The notes under the pieces are model-generated. The model worked only from the letters and a program-made list of their open reading frames with translations. It did not search any database and had not been told where the DNA came from. The translations under genes were made by a program, and so were the position numbers. From Kerstersia sp052103615 (lineage in GTDB: Bacteria; Pseudomonadota; Gammaproteobacteria; Burkholderiales; Burkholderiaceae_B): a DNA stretch of 64,000 nucleotides. The stretch lies in the NCBI RefSeq assembly GCF_052103615.1, contig NZ_JBQEKA010000004.1, positions 1-64,000 of the forward strand, read 5' to 3'. This document shows, piece by piece, positions 16,941-26,121 of the stretch; the stretch's first letter is position 1; the number at the start of each line of letters is the position of its first letter.

Positions 16941-17981
16941 TCAGGAACCTGCTTTTTCTTTTTCCAGCTCGGCGATCTGCTCACGGTAGTATTGCAGCGC
17001 CGCCTTGCCATCCACGCCCTTTTTCTCGGCCGTGGCAATCCAGTCATCTTCAATGGATTGCAGGCGTTCACGCAGCGTTTCCAGTTCAGCCCCTTCCAGC
17101 TTGGTGGTTTTCAGCCCGGCATCGGTCAGGCGCTTGATGGCTTGCTGCTCGGATTCATTCCACTTGCCGCCAAATGCCCTGGCGATATGTTCGCCCGACA
17201 GTTTTTCGATAGCGGCGCGGTCAGCCTCAGACAGACGGTTCCACTTGCGCTCGTTCATGAACATGTACTGGCTGCTTTTGCCAAAGCCGCCGGGCGCCTG
17301 CAAAGCGCTGCGCGTCAGGCGGTCCAGTTTGAAATTTTCGATCTGATCGTACTGGAAGTACATCCCGTCAATCACCCCGCGCGACAGCATTTCATAGCTT
17401 TCCGAGGCCGGCGCATTCACCGTCACGAAGTTCAGCTTCTGGCCGATGGTATCGAACAGGGGGCTGGGGGAACGCAGTTTCAGGCCTGTCAGGGAGTCCA
17501 GGCCGTCGAGCGAATCCTTGGTGGTGAAAATCACCGTCGCCGGGCTGGTCCATAAGCCCAGCAATTTGACGCCCCGGTGCTCCCCCGCGTCCTTCATGAA
17601 TTTGTCGTAGGTCCGCCAATACGCGACCGAGTTCACTTCACCGTCTTCAGTGGTCAGCGGCAGCTCGGCAAACTCGATCAGCGGAAAGCGGTTGGCCGTG
17701 TAGCTATGCACCGACATGCCCATATCCGCCACGCCGTTGCGCACCAGATCCAGGTGCGCTGGCGGTTTGCCCAGCGCATTGATGAATTCCACCTTGACCC
17801 GCCCTTCCGTGGCCTGCTCGACATCGGCAGCCCAAGGAATCAGCATTTCCTGCACGATGTAATGGGTAGGCGGCAGCCAGTTGGAAAAGCGCAGGACTTC
17901 CTGGGCAAGCGCGCCGCGCAGCGGAACGACGGCGGCGGCCAGTGACACCGCGCCCAGACAGAGGATTTTGGATAGCTTCAT
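16941..17981 (-). CDS. TRAP transporter substrate-binding protein (DctP family), second system
   Basis: This 346-residue periplasmic binding protein has a signal peptide (cleavage near ALA-QE), the Arg-bearing stretch LTGLKLRSPSPLF and the ordered C-terminal helices of DctP. The ATG at 17981 follows GGAG and begins the signal peptide; the open frame upstream is not needed. It is the last gene of the proposed 10-gene operon led by the Rieske reductase, so the likely ligand is indole-3-acetate or a related acid (inference). Confidence 0.88.
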   Translation of the reverse strand: MKLSKILCLGAVSLAAAVVPLRGALAQEVLRFSNWLPPTHYIVQEMLIPWAADVEQATEGRVKVEFINALGKPPAHLDLVRNGVADMGMSVHSYTANRFPLIEFAELPLTTEDGEVNSVAYWRTYDKFMKDAGEHRGVKLLGLWTSPATVIFTTKDSLDGLDSLTGLKLRSPSPLFDTIGQKLNFVTVNAPASESYEMLSRGVIDGMYFQYDQIENFKLDRLTRSALQAPGGFGKSSQYMFMNERKWNRLSEADRAAIEKLSGEHIARAFGGKWNESEQQAIKRLTDAGLKTTKLEGAELETLRERLQSIEDDWIATAEKKGVDGKAALQYYREQIAELEKEKAGS

Positions 17982-18057
17982 GGCTTTCTCCAGAGGGGGA
18001 AGGATGCATGCGTACGCATGCAGAAACAAAAACGGACGGCAATGAACACGCAGGCGC

Positions 18058-19350
18058 TCACCCCATGCTGTTGGGCAAGACCATGATGATCCAGGGCAGC
18101 AGAATCAGGATCAGCAGGCGCGTGATGTCTGTCAGGACAAAAGGAATGGCGCCGCGTATCAGCGTGCCCAGACCAATCTCCGGCATGATGTTCTTGATCA
18201 TGAACAGGTTCAGGCCCAGGGGCGGCGTAATCAGGCTGATTTCAGCGGCCACCACCACCACGATGCCGAACCAGATCAGGTCGTAGCCCAGGCCTGCGAC
18301 GACAGGAAAAAATATCGGCACGGTCAGCAACACCATGGACATGGTTTCCAGGAAGCAGCCCAGCACCAGATAGATCAGGCAGATCGCCAAAATCACCACC
18401 AGCGGCGGCACATCCATGCCTTGCACCCAGCCTTGCAAACCGGCAGGCAGGCCCGCGACATTCAGGAAGTTGTTGAACGCCAGCGCACCGATGACCAGCG
18501 CGAACATGACTGCCGTGGTCTGGGCCGCTTCGATCAGCACGGTCAGGTACAGGCGCGGCTTCCAGCCCCGGCGGTACAGCGTCATCAGAAAGGTGCCGAA
18601 TGCCCCGATGCCTGCCGCTTCGGTGGGGGTAAAGACCCCGCCATAGATACCGCCCATGATGCCGACGAACAGCACCGTAATCGTGATGACGCCTTTGGCG
18701 GCCGACAGGCGCTCGCGCCATGATGTCCGCTCGCCAGGCTTGCCCAGCGCCGGATTGATGGCGGTGATGATGACAATGGTGAGCAGATACATCAGGATGG
18801 CCAGGATGCCGGGCAGAAAGCCAGCCGCAAACAGCTTGCCGATGTCGGTATCGGTCAGGATGCCGTAAACCACCATCATGACGCTGGGCGGAATCAAGAT
18901 GCCCAGCGTGCCGCCGGCCGCAATACTGCCTGTGGCCAGGCGGTCATCGTACTGGTAGCGCCGCATCGCTGGCATGGCCACGCGCCCCATGGCGGCTGCG
19001 GTAGCCATGCTGGAACCGCACAGCGCGCTGAACGCGCCGCAGGCCAGAATGGTCGCCATCGCCAGGCCGCCGCGGAAGTGGCCGATGAAGGCATAGGCCG
19101 CGCGGTACAGATCATTGGACAAACCGGACGCATTGACCAGATTGCCCATCAGGATGAACAGCGGCAACACCGTAAAGCTGTAGCTCATGACGGTATCGAA
19201 ACTGAGTTGCGCTGCCATGGCGAGCGCCGCCTCCATCCCGGAAAAGAAACTGAAACCAACCACACCCACCAGCAGCATGCCCCAGGCAATAGGCAAGCCG
19301 ATGAACAGGCAAATCAACAGGGCCAGCAGGCCGAGCAGGGATATGAGCAT
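18058..19350 (-). CDS. TRAP transporter large permease subunit (DctM family), second system
   Basis: The 430-residue, roughly 12-helix protein has the DctM signatures LPLFILMGNLVNASGL, CGAFSALCGSSMATAAAMG and EISLITPPLGLNLF. It starts 1 bp after the dctQ stop and precedes dctP. Together the three form a full TRAP importer at the end of the dioxygenase operon. Confidence 0.9.
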   Translation of the reverse strand: MLISLLGLLALLICLFIGLPIAWGMLLVGVVGFSFFSGMEAALAMAAQLSFDTVMSYSFTVLPLFILMGNLVNASGLSNDLYRAAYAFIGHFRGGLAMATILACGAFSALCGSSMATAAAMGRVAMPAMRRYQYDDRLATGSIAAGGTLGILIPPSVMMVVYGILTDTDIGKLFAAGFLPGILAILMYLLTIVIITAINPALGKPGERTSWRERLSAAKGVITITVLFVGIMGGIYGGVFTPTEAAGIGAFGTFLMTLYRRGWKPRLYLTVLIEAAQTTAVMFALVIGALAFNNFLNVAGLPAGLQGWVQGMDVPPLVVILAICLIYLVLGCFLETMSMVLLTVPIFFPVVAGLGYDLIWFGIVVVVAAEISLITPPLGLNLFMIKNIMPEIGLGTLIRGAIPFVLTDITRLLILILLPWIIMVLPNSMG

Positions 19351-19351
19351 C

Positions 19352-19882
19352 TCAGGCTCCCTTGTGAGTATCGGGCGCCGCCAGGCGGAAGAAGAACGGC
19401 CGCAGCAAGGCTGCGCAGGCTGCCAGCGCCGTCAGGGCGGCAATCAGCCAGGCCAGCGGCGCCAGCGGGAAATCCAGCGCATTGCTGCGGTCGCCAAATT
19501 CGGCCATGCCATTGGCATGCAGGTAGAGCTGCCAGGCCAGCACGGCCAGGATGCCGCCAGACACCCAATCCATCACACCCTGTTTGATCCGGCGCCCATG
19601 CGAGGAAAAAAGGCTGTCCACCATGGATACCGTCAGGTGCGTGCCGTGCCAGCTGACGCGCGGCAACGCGGTAAACACCAATACTCCCAGCAGCAGTTCA
19701 TTACTTTCATACGCCCCATGCAGCGGGGAATGAAAGAAATAGCGGCCTATCACATCCACGGTGGTCACCATCATCATGATGAACAGCAGCGCGCCCGCCA
19801 CCCAATCCAGAATGGCCTCCAGAATCCTGGCCGGCCCGCTGGAACAGGCGACGGCCACCACGGGCAAGTCATTGTCTTGCAT
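19352..19882 (-). CDS. TRAP transporter small membrane subunit (DctQ family), second system
   Basis: The protein has 176 residues and four predicted helices, with a DctQ-type YESNELLLGVLVFTALPRVSWHGTHLTV centre (first 20 or so residues from about 79). It follows the SDR gene by 152 bp with no terminator visible, so it is probably co-transcribed with the catabolic genes. Confidence 0.86.
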   Translation of the reverse strand: MQDNDLPVVAVACSSGPARILEAILDWVAGALLFIMMMVTTVDVIGRYFFHSPLHGAYESNELLLGVLVFTALPRVSWHGTHLTVSMVDSLFSSHGRRIKQGVMDWVSGGILAVLAWQLYLHANGMAEFGDRSNALDFPLAPLAWLIAALTALAACAALLRPFFFRLAAPDTHKGA

Positions 19883-20034
19883 GGAAACTCCTTTGTCTCC
19901 TGCGCCGGCCGTGCGCTATCTGGCGCGGTCCGGCCGCTTTGTCTTGTTTTTCATGCCAGGCCCGCCTGAGATAGCCCGCCCTGGGGCGAACTTCTCAAAC
20001 GCGGCGCCAGCTTTTTTTATTGCGACTGCCCAGC

Positions 20035-20763
20035 TCAAATCACCAGCGTGCCAACACTGGCCCCGCCACAGACATACAACACCTGCCCGGTCACAAAGCC
20101 ATTGGCCCGGTCACCGAAAAACATGACGGCGCGCGCCACATCATCCGCCCGCCCCAGGCGCTGCACCGGGATGGACGCGGCAATCTTGCGTTCGCGCTCA
20201 CTGCCTGCTTCCACGACATCGTGGAACATATCCGTCTGTACCGGGCCGGGCGCCACCACGTTCACCGTAATGCCCTGCCCCGCCAATTCCAGCGCCCAGG
20301 TTCTGGCCATGCCTATCATGCCGGCCTTGGTGGCGGAATACGCCGTGCGCGTTTGCAGGCCCAGCGCGCCGCGTGAAGACATCAGCACCACACGCCCCCA
20401 GCCGCGCTCACGCATGCCAGGCAAAACCGCCTGCATGATGTCGATGGCGGCCCCCAGATGCAGCTGGGTCAGGCCCTGCAATTCCTCTTGCGTCACCTCG
20501 CCCAGCAACTTGGGCCAGATCACCCCGGCGTTATGCACGAAATGCGTCACGGCATGCTGGCCCGCGATTTCCTGCGCCGCCTGCCGGGTCGCGCCCGCAT
20601 CCAGCAAATCGACCTGCACACTGCGCAAACGCGCATGGCTCCAGTCCGGCGCCCGGCGGGCCAGCGAAATGACCTCATAGCCGGCATCCAGCATCTGGCG
20701 GCAGATCTCTGCCCCGATCCCGGCACTGCCGCCGGTCACGACTGCGATATTGGGTTCACTCAT
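20035..20763 (-). CDS. SDR-family oxidoreductase, proposed dihydrodiol/2-hydroxy dehydrogenase of IAA catabolism
   Basis: This 242-residue classical SDR has TGGSAGIG (10-17), Ser130 and the YSATK pair Tyr142/Lys146. Its ATG overlaps the DUF35 gene stop (ATGA-type, 4 nt), so it belongs to the dioxygenase operon. If the Rieske enzyme makes a 2,3-dihydroxyindoline-3-acetate, this enzyme could oxidise C2 to the lactam, giving dioxindole-3-acetate, as an SDR is thought to do in iac systems. That substrate is inference. Confidence 0.85.
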   Translation of the reverse strand: MSEPNIAVVTGGSAGIGAEICRQMLDAGYEVISLARRAPDWSHARLRSVQVDLLDAGATRQAAQEIAGQHAVTHFVHNAGVIWPKLLGEVTQEELQGLTQLHLGAAIDIMQAVLPGMRERGWGRVVLMSSRGALGLQTRTAYSATKAGMIGMARTWALELAGQGITVNVVAPGPVQTDMFHDVVEAGSERERKIAASIPVQRLGRADDVARAVMFFGDRANGFVTGQVLYVCGGASVGTLVI

Positions 20764-21248
20764 GATTCATCCTTATTGGCAGCCGTGGATTCGGCTTGCC
20801 CGAACAGCACGCCCATGCCAGCGCCATCACGCCGCAACACGACGTGCAGGCGCTCGCCTGGTTCGCCGCGGCAAGCTTCATGCAAATGCACGACGGCAGC
20901 CGGGCCGCAATCCAGCCTGACCATGGCAATGCGCCATGGCAGCCGGGCCTGGAAATACGGAAAATGACTGTGATGCAGCGTCGTACTGGACACCAGCCGC
21001 GCGCCCGCGGCCACCTCCTGCCAATCAAGCTCACCGTCCAGGCAGGCCACACAGACATCGCGCGGCGGATACTGCACCTGCCCGCACCCTTGGCACACCT
21101 GCAGGCGCAAACGCCCCAAGCCGGTCGCGCCGGACAAAATCTGCCCGGCCGCGCTGCGCAACTGCGGCGGCAGTTGATCGGCAGGCAAATTCAGGGGCGC
21201 TTGCGGCCAACGCTCGGCAGCCGCTGCGGCTTTTTCGTCATGGCTCAT
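20760..21248 (-). CDS. DUF35 (OB-fold/zinc-ribbon) partner of the thiolase-fold protein
   Basis: The 162-residue protein has a rubredoxin-like zinc ribbon (Cys52, Cys55, Cys66, Cys69) and a C-terminal OB fold, the PF12172/PF01796 arrangement. DUF35 proteins bind acyl-CoA and pair with thiolase-fold proteins; in steroid side-chain degradation the Ltp2-DUF35 pair is a retro-aldolase. Here it overlaps the thiolase-fold gene by 4 nt. The ATG at 21248 follows AAGGAGGC. Confidence 0.85.
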   Translation of the reverse strand: MSHDEKAAAAAERWPQAPLNLPADQLPPQLRSAAGQILSGATGLGRLRLQVCQGCGQVQYPPRDVCVACLDGELDWQEVAAGARLVSSTTLHHSHFPYFQARLPWRIAMVRLDCGPAAVVHLHEACRGEPGERLHVVLRRDGAGMGVLFGQAESTAANKDES

Positions 21249-22456
21249 GACGCCTCCTTTTGCAGCATGGCGGCTGCGGTACACAGCCCCCGGTCGTAAT
21301 TGATCATGCCGAAACCGGAAACAAGCCCGACCTGTGCGCCCGCCACCTGCATGGGGCCCGCCTGGCCGGTGAGCTGCCGCAAGGCCTGCACCAAACCGAG
21401 ATACCCCCCTGCCGCCCCGGCCTGCCCCGCCGACAACTGGCCGCCGGAGGTATTGAAAGGCAGCGAGCCCGTCAGGGTAAAATCATGCTGCCGCACAAAG
21501 GCCGCCGCTTCGCCTTTGGCGCAAAAGCCCAGGTCTTCCAGCTGCAGAAAATTGATGACCGGGTAGTCGTCATAGGCCTCGAAAAAGTCCGCGTCCTCCG
21601 GCCCCAGACCGGCTTGCGCATAAAAGGCGTCGCAGTCCATCGCCCAGCCGCCCCGGTACTGGATATCGTCTTGCGGAAAGGCGTTGTGGCGTTCCTGTGT
21701 CGCCAGGACACGCACTGCCGGCAAGCCCAGCTGTCTGGCACGGTCGGCGCTCATCACCAGATAGCCTTCCGCACCGGCGCAAGGCATCACGCAATCGAAT
21801 AAATGAATCGGTTCGGCAATCGGGCGGGCATCCAGATACTGTTGCAGGCTCAACGGTTTTTTCATCAGCGCATGCGGATTGCGCAAGGCGTTATCACGCT
21901 GGGCCACGCACAGCTTGCCGAAATCGGCGCGTGTGGCGCCATAGCGGCGCATGTAGTAATCCGTCAGCAAAGCAAAACTGGCATTGGGGCCGCCCGCCCC
22001 ATAAGGCAGTACGGCATCCTGGCTGAAACGCGAGAACTGGCTGATGGTTTCCTGAAATGAACCGGCCTGATTCGAATCTCCCGCGATGCAGGCCACGATG
22101 TCCGCGTCCCCGGCCTGAACAGCGCGTGCCGCGCGCCGCAAAGCCACCACACCGCTGGCGCCCCCCATGGGAATGTGCTCCAGAAAACGCGGCGACAAAC
22201 CGAAATGCTGCACCAGCCCGACGGCCGTATCGCTGCCCAGCGTGAAACTCGATACGCACAGGCCATCGACCTCGTTTTTATCCAGGCCCGCCCCTTGCAC
22301 CAATTGCCGCAAGGCCTGCCCCAGCCACCAATGCGCAGTCTGGGCCGAGAATCGCTGGTAGGGAATGGTGACGGGCATGACGACCGCCACGCCCTCATAG
22401 CCCCGCGCGCGCCCGCCTGCGCCTGCGCCCGGCTGAGCTGCTGCGGCCGCCGTCAT
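21245..22456 (-). CDS. Thiolase-fold protein lacking the nucleophilic Cys, proposed CoA-dependent retro-aldolase
   Basis: This 403-residue member of the SCP2/lipid-transfer thiolase group has the late motif NTSGGQLSAGQ and LEDLGFCAKGE. Where thiolases carry the acyl-accepting Cys (CASG) it reads GGASG at 98-102, so thiolytic chemistry is unlikely. With its DUF35 partner it resembles Ltp2-type retro-aldolases. In context it could cleave dioxindole-3-acetyl-CoA, a 3-hydroxyacyl-CoA with no oxidisable carbon, to isatin and acetyl-CoA (inference). It overlaps both neighbours by 4 nt. A Gly/Ala-rich N-terminus of about 18 residues makes the exact start uncertain. Confidence 0.8.
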   Translation of the reverse strand: MTAAAAAQPGAGAGGRARGYEGVAVVMPVTIPYQRFSAQTAHWWLGQALRQLVQGAGLDKNEVDGLCVSSFTLGSDTAVGLVQHFGLSPRFLEHIPMGGASGVVALRRAARAVQAGDADIVACIAGDSNQAGSFQETISQFSRFSQDAVLPYGAGGPNASFALLTDYYMRRYGATRADFGKLCVAQRDNALRNPHALMKKPLSLQQYLDARPIAEPIHLFDCVMPCAGAEGYLVMSADRARQLGLPAVRVLATQERHNAFPQDDIQYRGGWAMDCDAFYAQAGLGPEDADFFEAYDDYPVINFLQLEDLGFCAKGEAAAFVRQHDFTLTGSLPFNTSGGQLSAGQAGAAGGYLGLVQALRQLTGQAGPMQVAGAQVGLVSGFGMINYDRGLCTAAAMLQKEAS

Positions 22457-24147
22457 GCGGCCTCCTGGCGTTTTTTCATGGCGCGCGTATCCGTCACCGC
22501 CCCGGCTTGCGCCATCAACTGGCGCGCCAGTTCACGGATTTCGCCGCGCTGGATTTTATTGGTCGCTGTCAGAGGCAAGGCATCCACCCAGGCGACATAG
22601 CCCGGCACCTTGTAATACGCCATCTGCCCCAGCGCCCATTGCACCAGCGCTATCGCCTCGGTCTGGCGGGATGGCGCATCCTCCACCATGGCATGCGGCA
22701 CGACCAGCGCCAGCACCTCATCGCCGCGCACGTCGTCGGGCACGGCGGCGACCGCCACGGATTTCACCGCAAGATGCTGCAACAACACGGTTTCCACATC
22801 CACCGCGGATATGTTCTCGCCGCTGCGGCGAATGACATTTTTCTTGCGGTCCACAAAATGCAGCTGGCCGTCTTCGCCGCGGCTGACAATATCCCCCGTA
22901 TGAAACCACCCGCCCTGCCAGGCTTCCTCGGTGGCTTGCGGGTCTTTCCAATAGGCGCTGAAAAAACCGTCACGCGGGTCCGCCCCGCTGCTGCGCACCC
23001 ACAGTTCGCCCGGCATGCCCGGCGCCGCTTCGCTACCGTCATCGGCCACCAGGCGCACTTCCATCGCGGCGGCCTCCTTGCCGAAACAATGCGTGCCCAC
23101 ATGCCGAGGGTCGTGGTTGGCGATCACCACCGCGCCCGCGCCGGTTTCCGTCATGGCCCAGGCTTCCAGCAGCGGGAAACCGAAACGGGCTTCGAAAGGC
23201 GCATGCAATTTGCCGTCCACCCCCGCGCCAAAACCGAAACGCACGGCATGCAGGCTATCGTTGGCCTCTGCTTGCGCTTTCATCAGAATGGCGGGCATGA
23301 CCCCCAGGTAATGCACCACCGTCGCCGCCGAATCCCGCACGCTTTGCCACCAGCTGCGCGGATGAAAACGATCCAGCGCAATCAGGCAGCCGCCCGTCAT
23401 CACCATGGCCATGGCGGAAGTGGCCATGGCATTCATATGATTAAGCGGCAAAGGCGTGAGCATGCGTTCGGCGCCCGGCCGCAGCGAGACCAGCCCGTCC
23501 AGCTCCGCATACCATTGCCCGGCACGCAGAAAATAGCGGTTAGACAGCATGCAGCCTTTCGGGCGCCCGGTCGTCCCCGAGGTATAGAGCAAGGCGCATT
23601 CCGTACGCAGATCCGGTTCGCCAGCCATAGGCGCTGGCAGCAGCGCGGCCGGCGGCGTTTCGTCTGCCGTCATCACGGCCAGCGGCCTGCCAGCCCGTGT
23701 CGCGGCGGCCAGCAAATCGGCATGGCGCCCCGGCAAGGACACCGCCAGAATCAATTCGGAATGGCCGATCAGGTATTCCAGTTCAGAAGCGCGCATCTCC
23801 GCGCTGATGGGCACCACCGATACCCCCAGCCGGTTCAGCGCAAACCAGTGCGAAAAAAACACGCGGCGGTTTTCCAGCAGCAGACCGACGCGATGCCCGT
23901 GGCCATAGCCTGCCCCGGCATAGGCCTGCGCCAGCGCATCGACTTCGGCCAGAACCTGCGCGTAAGTCCATTCACCCGCCGGTTCGCCGTAGATACCGGC
24001 AGTTTCGGGCAAGACACAGAGAAACGGCCGCTGCCGCCAGCGCGCTGCCGTGCGCGCGAACGCTTCATATACCGAAGGCGCCTGCGCCGGGTGCGCCAGC
24101 GGATCGGCGGCGGCTTGCGCCTGAAGGGAACTTGAGCTGTGAGTCAT
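22453..24147 (-). CDS. AMP-forming acyl-CoA synthetase, proposed dioxindole-3-acetate:CoA ligase
   Basis: The protein has 564 residues from the ATG at 24147, chosen for its GAGGCAG site. ANL-family motifs are complete: LLYTSGTTGRPKGCML (P-loop), WAMTETGAGA, GWFHTGD, and the hinge DRKKNVIRRSGENIS. It activates a carboxylate as adenylate and then as CoA thioester. Its place between the Rieske beta gene (10 bp) and the thiolase-fold gene (4-nt overlap) argues for the ring-oxidised indole acetate as substrate. Confidence 0.85.
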   Translation of the reverse strand: MTHSSSSLQAQAAADPLAHPAQAPSVYEAFARTAARWRQRPFLCVLPETAGIYGEPAGEWTYAQVLAEVDALAQAYAGAGYGHGHRVGLLLENRRVFFSHWFALNRLGVSVVPISAEMRASELEYLIGHSELILAVSLPGRHADLLAAATRAGRPLAVMTADETPPAALLPAPMAGEPDLRTECALLYTSGTTGRPKGCMLSNRYFLRAGQWYAELDGLVSLRPGAERMLTPLPLNHMNAMATSAMAMVMTGGCLIALDRFHPRSWWQSVRDSAATVVHYLGVMPAILMKAQAEANDSLHAVRFGFGAGVDGKLHAPFEARFGFPLLEAWAMTETGAGAVVIANHDPRHVGTHCFGKEAAAMEVRLVADDGSEAAPGMPGELWVRSSGADPRDGFFSAYWKDPQATEEAWQGGWFHTGDIVSRGEDGQLHFVDRKKNVIRRSGENISAVDVETVLLQHLAVKSVAVAAVPDDVRGDEVLALVVPHAMVEDAPSRQTEAIALVQWALGQMAYYKVPGYVAWVDALPLTATNKIQRGEIRELARQLMAQAGAVTDTRAMKKRQEAA

Positions 24148-24157
24148 CTCTGCCTCG

Positions 24158-24634
24158 TTACATGAAGAGCTGGATATTGCTGAAAGGGGCGTCGCAATTG
24201 AGCAGATCGACACGCTTCAGACGGATGCGCAAGCCATCTGGCGTTTCCACCAGATGGTGGCGGGCCCAGCCCACATACATGGTTTGCTGGTCCTGCCGGG
24301 TTTCTGTGTAGTGAAAAGCGGTACGCACCACATGCTCTCCCTGCTCGCCCCACTGTTCAATGACAGGCCGCTGCAGCAAGTGATGGCAGCGGCTTTTGGG
24401 CTGCTGGGAAAAGGTGCGCTGGCCTGCCAGACGCTCGACCCGGATACGCAGCAGCAGCCCGTCTTCATACATCAGCGAGTTTTCCAGCAAAGGGTCGGTC
24501 TGTCCGTGGCTGAGCGGCATCCAGTAACGGCCGTCCTCGGTAAAAAGCGCCAGCCATTCTTCAAAGTGCTGTTCATCCAGCAAATGCGCTTCGGCATAAA
24601 CGAAATCCGCCAAATCTTCCCGGGTCACGCTCAT
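24158..24634 (-). CDS. Aromatic-ring-hydroxylating dioxygenase beta subunit (IadE-like)
   Basis: This 158-residue NTF2-like-fold subunit has EAHLLDEQHFEEWLALFTEDGRYWMPL at the N-terminus (starting near residue 15), typical of ring-hydroxylating dioxygenase beta chains, and VLRVRLKRVDLLN-like strands at the end. It pairs with the alpha subunit, which it overlaps by 4 nt. In the iad loci of Variovorax the iadDE pair is needed to start auxin breakdown; the assignment here rests on neighbours. Confidence 0.87.
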   Translation of the reverse strand: MSVTREDLADFVYAEAHLLDEQHFEEWLALFTEDGRYWMPLSHGQTDPLLENSLMYEDGLLLRIRVERLAGQRTFSQQPKSRCHHLLQRPVIEQWGEQGEHVVRTAFHYTETRQDQQTMYVGWARHHLVETPDGLRIRLKRVDLLNCDAPFSNIQLFM

Positions 24635-26049
24635 GCCTGCTCTCCTTGCATATCGGCCAGCATGTAGCGCAGCCAGGCGCGAAACTGCGCGCGCATCTGC
24701 ATTTCATTAGTGCCGTTGGTCACGACATTGCTGAGTCCGTCCTCGCCCGCTTCAAACAGGCGCCCGACATTCATCCAGTCCCGTCCGCGCGATTGCAGGC
24801 CTTCCTGGGCGCGTTCATACATTTCCAGATCGTCATGCCCGACCACTGAGGTCGGCGCATTGATCAGGCGGTTGTACATCAGCGTGCGTTCCAGCAATTT
24901 GTCTGGCGCCCCGACCAGGCGGAAGGTCCAGGACTCCACCAGTGTTTTATCGACCGCGACGGGTTTGAAAATACGCAGCGTCTGGATGGGGCCTTTCACC
25001 ATGATGTGCGGGAAATAAACCGTGTTATGCCGGACATCACCCAGAATCTCCTTGGCCCGTTCTTCGCCATAGGCTGCGACCATGCCATCCCAGTACTCCG
25101 GGATTTCCGAGTACGAAGCATGAATGGAATCCGACACGCCCGTATGGCCGTGGCCGTTTTGCCAGACCCGTATGCCCATGCCTTCGAAAAATTCATAGGG
25201 CGACATAAAAGGGGCGAACAGTTCAACCGCCATCGGCTTGGGCGTGCCGGCCGGCGCTTCGTTCCAGACCTTCACGGCCGTCCCGGCGGAGGATTCATGC
25301 GCCACCATCGGATGACAGGTATCCGTCTGGTTATCGACCAGCATTTTCCAATTGCAGTGGTGCATATAACGCACCACGCCGCCCGCCACTTCCAGGCGCC
25401 CTGCTGGCGAACGGTCCACCATGTTGTCCAGCGTGGACAGGGAGTCGCCAAAGAAGCTATGAAAATCTTCCCCTTCCGGGTTCAGGCGGCAGAACACAAA
25501 CTCACGGTGAACGGCCACCGCCCCCACCGCGGCCATGCCTTGCGTGGCTTCGCTGTTTTCAAAGCCGGTATTCTCGTAGCCCTTCTTCAGGGGAATGGCC
25601 AATAGCCGCCCATCGGTACGGAATGTCCAGGCGTGATAGGGGCAACGGAAAAATTTGCCCGTATTGCCACAGGACTCCGCCGCGATCTTCACCCCTTTGT
25701 GCGGGCAGCGGTTGTAAAGCACCTTGATGCTGTCATCGCTGTGCCGCACCATGATGACCGGCTCCGTGCCGACTGTCGTGGTGTAGAAATCGCCTTTATT
25801 GGGAATCTGACTGGCATGCCCCACATACACCCAGGTGTTGGCAAAGAGATGGCGCATCTCCAGCTCGAACAGTTCCGGGTCGATATACAGATCCTTATGG
25901 ACCTCGGTATCGCGTACCAGAGCGCGTATCGCCGCCGGCTGATTGCGGTACTTGCCGCCAGTTTCCTCAGCGCGGCCAGCCTGGCCGCCGCAACCGCCAT
26001 GCAACGCCGCAGGCGCTGACACGGCGGGGCCTTGAGTTTCCGTCGTCAT
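24631..26049 (-). CDS. Rieske ring-hydroxylating dioxygenase alpha subunit (IadD-like)
   Basis: The protein has 472 residues. The Rieske [2Fe-2S] ligands are Cys115/His117 and Cys136/His139; the mononuclear Fe site includes Asp243, His246 and His251 in NQTDTCHPMVAH. It would insert O2 into the aromatic substrate using electrons from the reductase encoded upstream. The surrounding ligase, retro-aldolase-like pair, SDR and MarR sites suggest indole-3-acetate as substrate, as for IadDE. The ATG at 26049 follows GGGAG; the longer open frame is not needed. Confidence 0.87.
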   Translation of the reverse strand: MTTETQGPAVSAPAALHGGCGGQAGRAEETGGKYRNQPAAIRALVRDTEVHKDLYIDPELFELEMRHLFANTWVYVGHASQIPNKGDFYTTTVGTEPVIMVRHSDDSIKVLYNRCPHKGVKIAAESCGNTGKFFRCPYHAWTFRTDGRLLAIPLKKGYENTGFENSEATQGMAAVGAVAVHREFVFCRLNPEGEDFHSFFGDSLSTLDNMVDRSPAGRLEVAGGVVRYMHHCNWKMLVDNQTDTCHPMVAHESSAGTAVKVWNEAPAGTPKPMAVELFAPFMSPYEFFEGMGIRVWQNGHGHTGVSDSIHASYSEIPEYWDGMVAAYGEERAKEILGDVRHNTVYFPHIMVKGPIQTLRIFKPVAVDKTLVESWTFRLVGAPDKLLERTLMYNRLINAPTSVVGHDDLEMYERAQEGLQSRGRDWMNVGRLFEAGEDGLSNVVTNGTNEMQMRAQFRAWLRYMLADMQGEQA

Positions 26050-26121
26050 GCTAGTCTCCCTAGGATTGTCCTGCTCCCTGCCCGGCCGCACCCTGGCCTG
26101 GCAGACACATCAAGGTTCACG

